Positions 18,543 to 19,115 of a stretch of DNA of 19,115 bases are shown in pieces. The position numbers were made by a program, and so were the translations under genes. How positions within the stretch are numbered: position 1 is the first letter of the stretch; each line of letters opens with the position of its first letter. Origin of the DNA: Antrodiella citrinella (Eukaryota; Basidiomycota; Agaricomycetes; Polyporales; Steccherinaceae); the NCBI GenBank assembly GCA_004802725.1, contig SGPM01000437.1, forward strand, positions 1 to 19,115, given 5' to 3'. The notes beneath the pieces are model-generated. The model was not told where the DNA came from, did not search any database, and saw only the letters and a program-made list of their open reading frames with translations.

Positions 18543-18689
18543 CCCCCCATGGGTGGAAGGGTCATCCCTCACTTCACTGAACTTGGTACTTCAATAAAAT
18601 AGACTTCTCATATCACTTGACATACTTCGTCACACTCGTGCCTCGCATATACCTGACACAAATCACATTAAAGTACACTAAGGAAGGCT

Positions 18690-19115
18690 CTACTTGTGAG
18701 TACGACGTCTCTTTCTAGGTGTAGCAGCAGCCTCCGAATACAACCACCTTTGGGCTGGTAAGGTCAATTCTTCCAGCCCGTTAGCCTCGACCACATATTC
18801 TTCCTGTTCTCCTACAATCTCAAGTTCCTCCATCACCTTCGCGTCCTCTTCTGCGCCCTCATAATACTCATCATCCTCTTCTTCTGCATCCGAAAGCACC
18901 ACGGGATCCGGTCCTGTCTCCTGGTCAAGGTGCATTGCATCCACACTCACCGTGTCTGCAGTAAACTTTGCTTTTCTTCGTGCTTTCTCCAGGAGCCAAG
19001 GGGGTCCCCAGGGCTTCTCTATATTGTACGCAGGCTGAATCCTTGTTATGAATGGACGCCACTCCACGAGCAGGTCAACAAGCCTCGTCTCGCATTGCTG
19101 CAGTTGATACATCAA
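18690..19115 (-). CDS. C-terminal part of an unrecognised acidic protein, 5' end beyond the window
   Basis: The minus-strand frame is open from the right edge to a TAG at 18690-18692 and gives about 141 residues; the true start is probably outside the window. The first part reads WRPFITRIQPAYNIEKPWGP, followed by a basic helix-like LLEKARRKAKF. A long Glu/Asp-rich stretch (for example SDAEEEDDEYYEGAEEDAK) follows, and a basic tail PRKRRRTHK that could be a nuclear localisation signal. I do not recognise the family. Its place among transposon remains suggests it may belong to another mobile element, but that is inference. Confidence 0.55.
   Translation of the reverse strand: MMYQLQQCETRLVDLLVEWRPFITRIQPAYNIEKPWGPPWLLEKARRKAKFTADTVSVDAMHLDQETGPDPVVLSDAEEEDDEYYEGAEEDAKVMEELEIVGEQEEYVVEANGLEELTLPAQRWLYSEAAATPRKRRRTHK

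Larger units (their letters stand above)
17807..18689. other. Repeat-rich interval, possible nested insertion ending the transposase gene
   Basis: The transposase homology stops here. A G-rich block (17893-17933), a C-rich tandem block (17961-18000) and another C/G-rich block with a short hairpin (18520-18556) flank about 400 bases of AT-rich sequence. A plus-strand frame at 17869-18198 is made of these repeats and is not protein-like. This may be a small non-autonomous element or one end of a larger one. No target duplication was identified. Confidence 0.4.

Noticed and set aside
1..19115. tRNA, rRNA or CRISPR features
   Set aside because: No clover-leaf with A and B boxes, no rRNA-like conserved blocks and no regularly spaced identical repeats were seen. 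The genome is eukaryotic, so CRISPR is not expected.

Overview
The window looks like a piece of an Agaricomycete (mushroom-forming basidiomycete) chromosome. The genes carry many 47-63 nt GT-AG introns, often with a CTAAC-like branch site. The protein families point the same way: a DUF6532-type protein, a Plavaka transposase, and an expanded basidiomycete protein-kinase-like family whose catalytic loop reads HRDC-x3-NIMMD. All names come from reading the sequence; no database search was run. Splice models were built by hand from reading frame, splice signals and comparison between paralogues.

Layout. (1) 1-569: the 3' part of a cyclase-family (PF04199-like) metal hydrolase gene, cut by the window edge. 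(2) 1255-11240: a locally duplicated array. Its unit is a minus-strand kinase-like gene head-to-head with a plus-strand gene for a small protein with an N-terminal membrane helix. Two complete units are present (kinase 1255-2619 with membrane protein 2992-4335; kinase 5779-7094 with membrane protein 7499-8705). A kinase fragment (4599-4969) and a nearly full-length kinase pseudogene (9725-11240) have no partner. The pseudogene has frameshifts at both ends, a DWG in place of DFG, and a 278-bp solo-LTR-like insertion inside exon 4, flanked by a 5-bp target duplication. Removing the LTR and one duplication copy restores an exon of exactly 313 nt, the same length as in the two intact paralogues.

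(3) 11241-12442: about 1.2 kb without a recognisable gene, containing a GATGC-rich imperfect palindrome and an AT-rich stretch. (4) 12443-15374: a 13-exon minus-strand gene whose exons join into an intact frame of 720 codons (719 aa). It has a long low-complexity N-terminal half and a DUF6532-like C-terminal half. (5) 16139-17806: a divergently placed Plavaka-type transposase with an N-terminal C2HC zinc finger. It is frameshifted near 17111 and cut off at its C-terminal end. (6) 17880-18600: G-rich and C-rich inverted and tandem repeats that look like part of another insertion. (7) 18690-19115: the C-terminal part of an unrecognised acidic protein on the minus strand, running off the window.

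The most interesting system is the repeated head-to-head pair of kinase-like gene and membrane-helix gene. Two pairs with conserved exon architecture but diverged sequence suggest that the proteins are inherited, and may act, as a pair. A signalling or cell-death role is possible but is inference only. The right half is transposon-rich and apparently decaying around an intact DUF6532-type gene.
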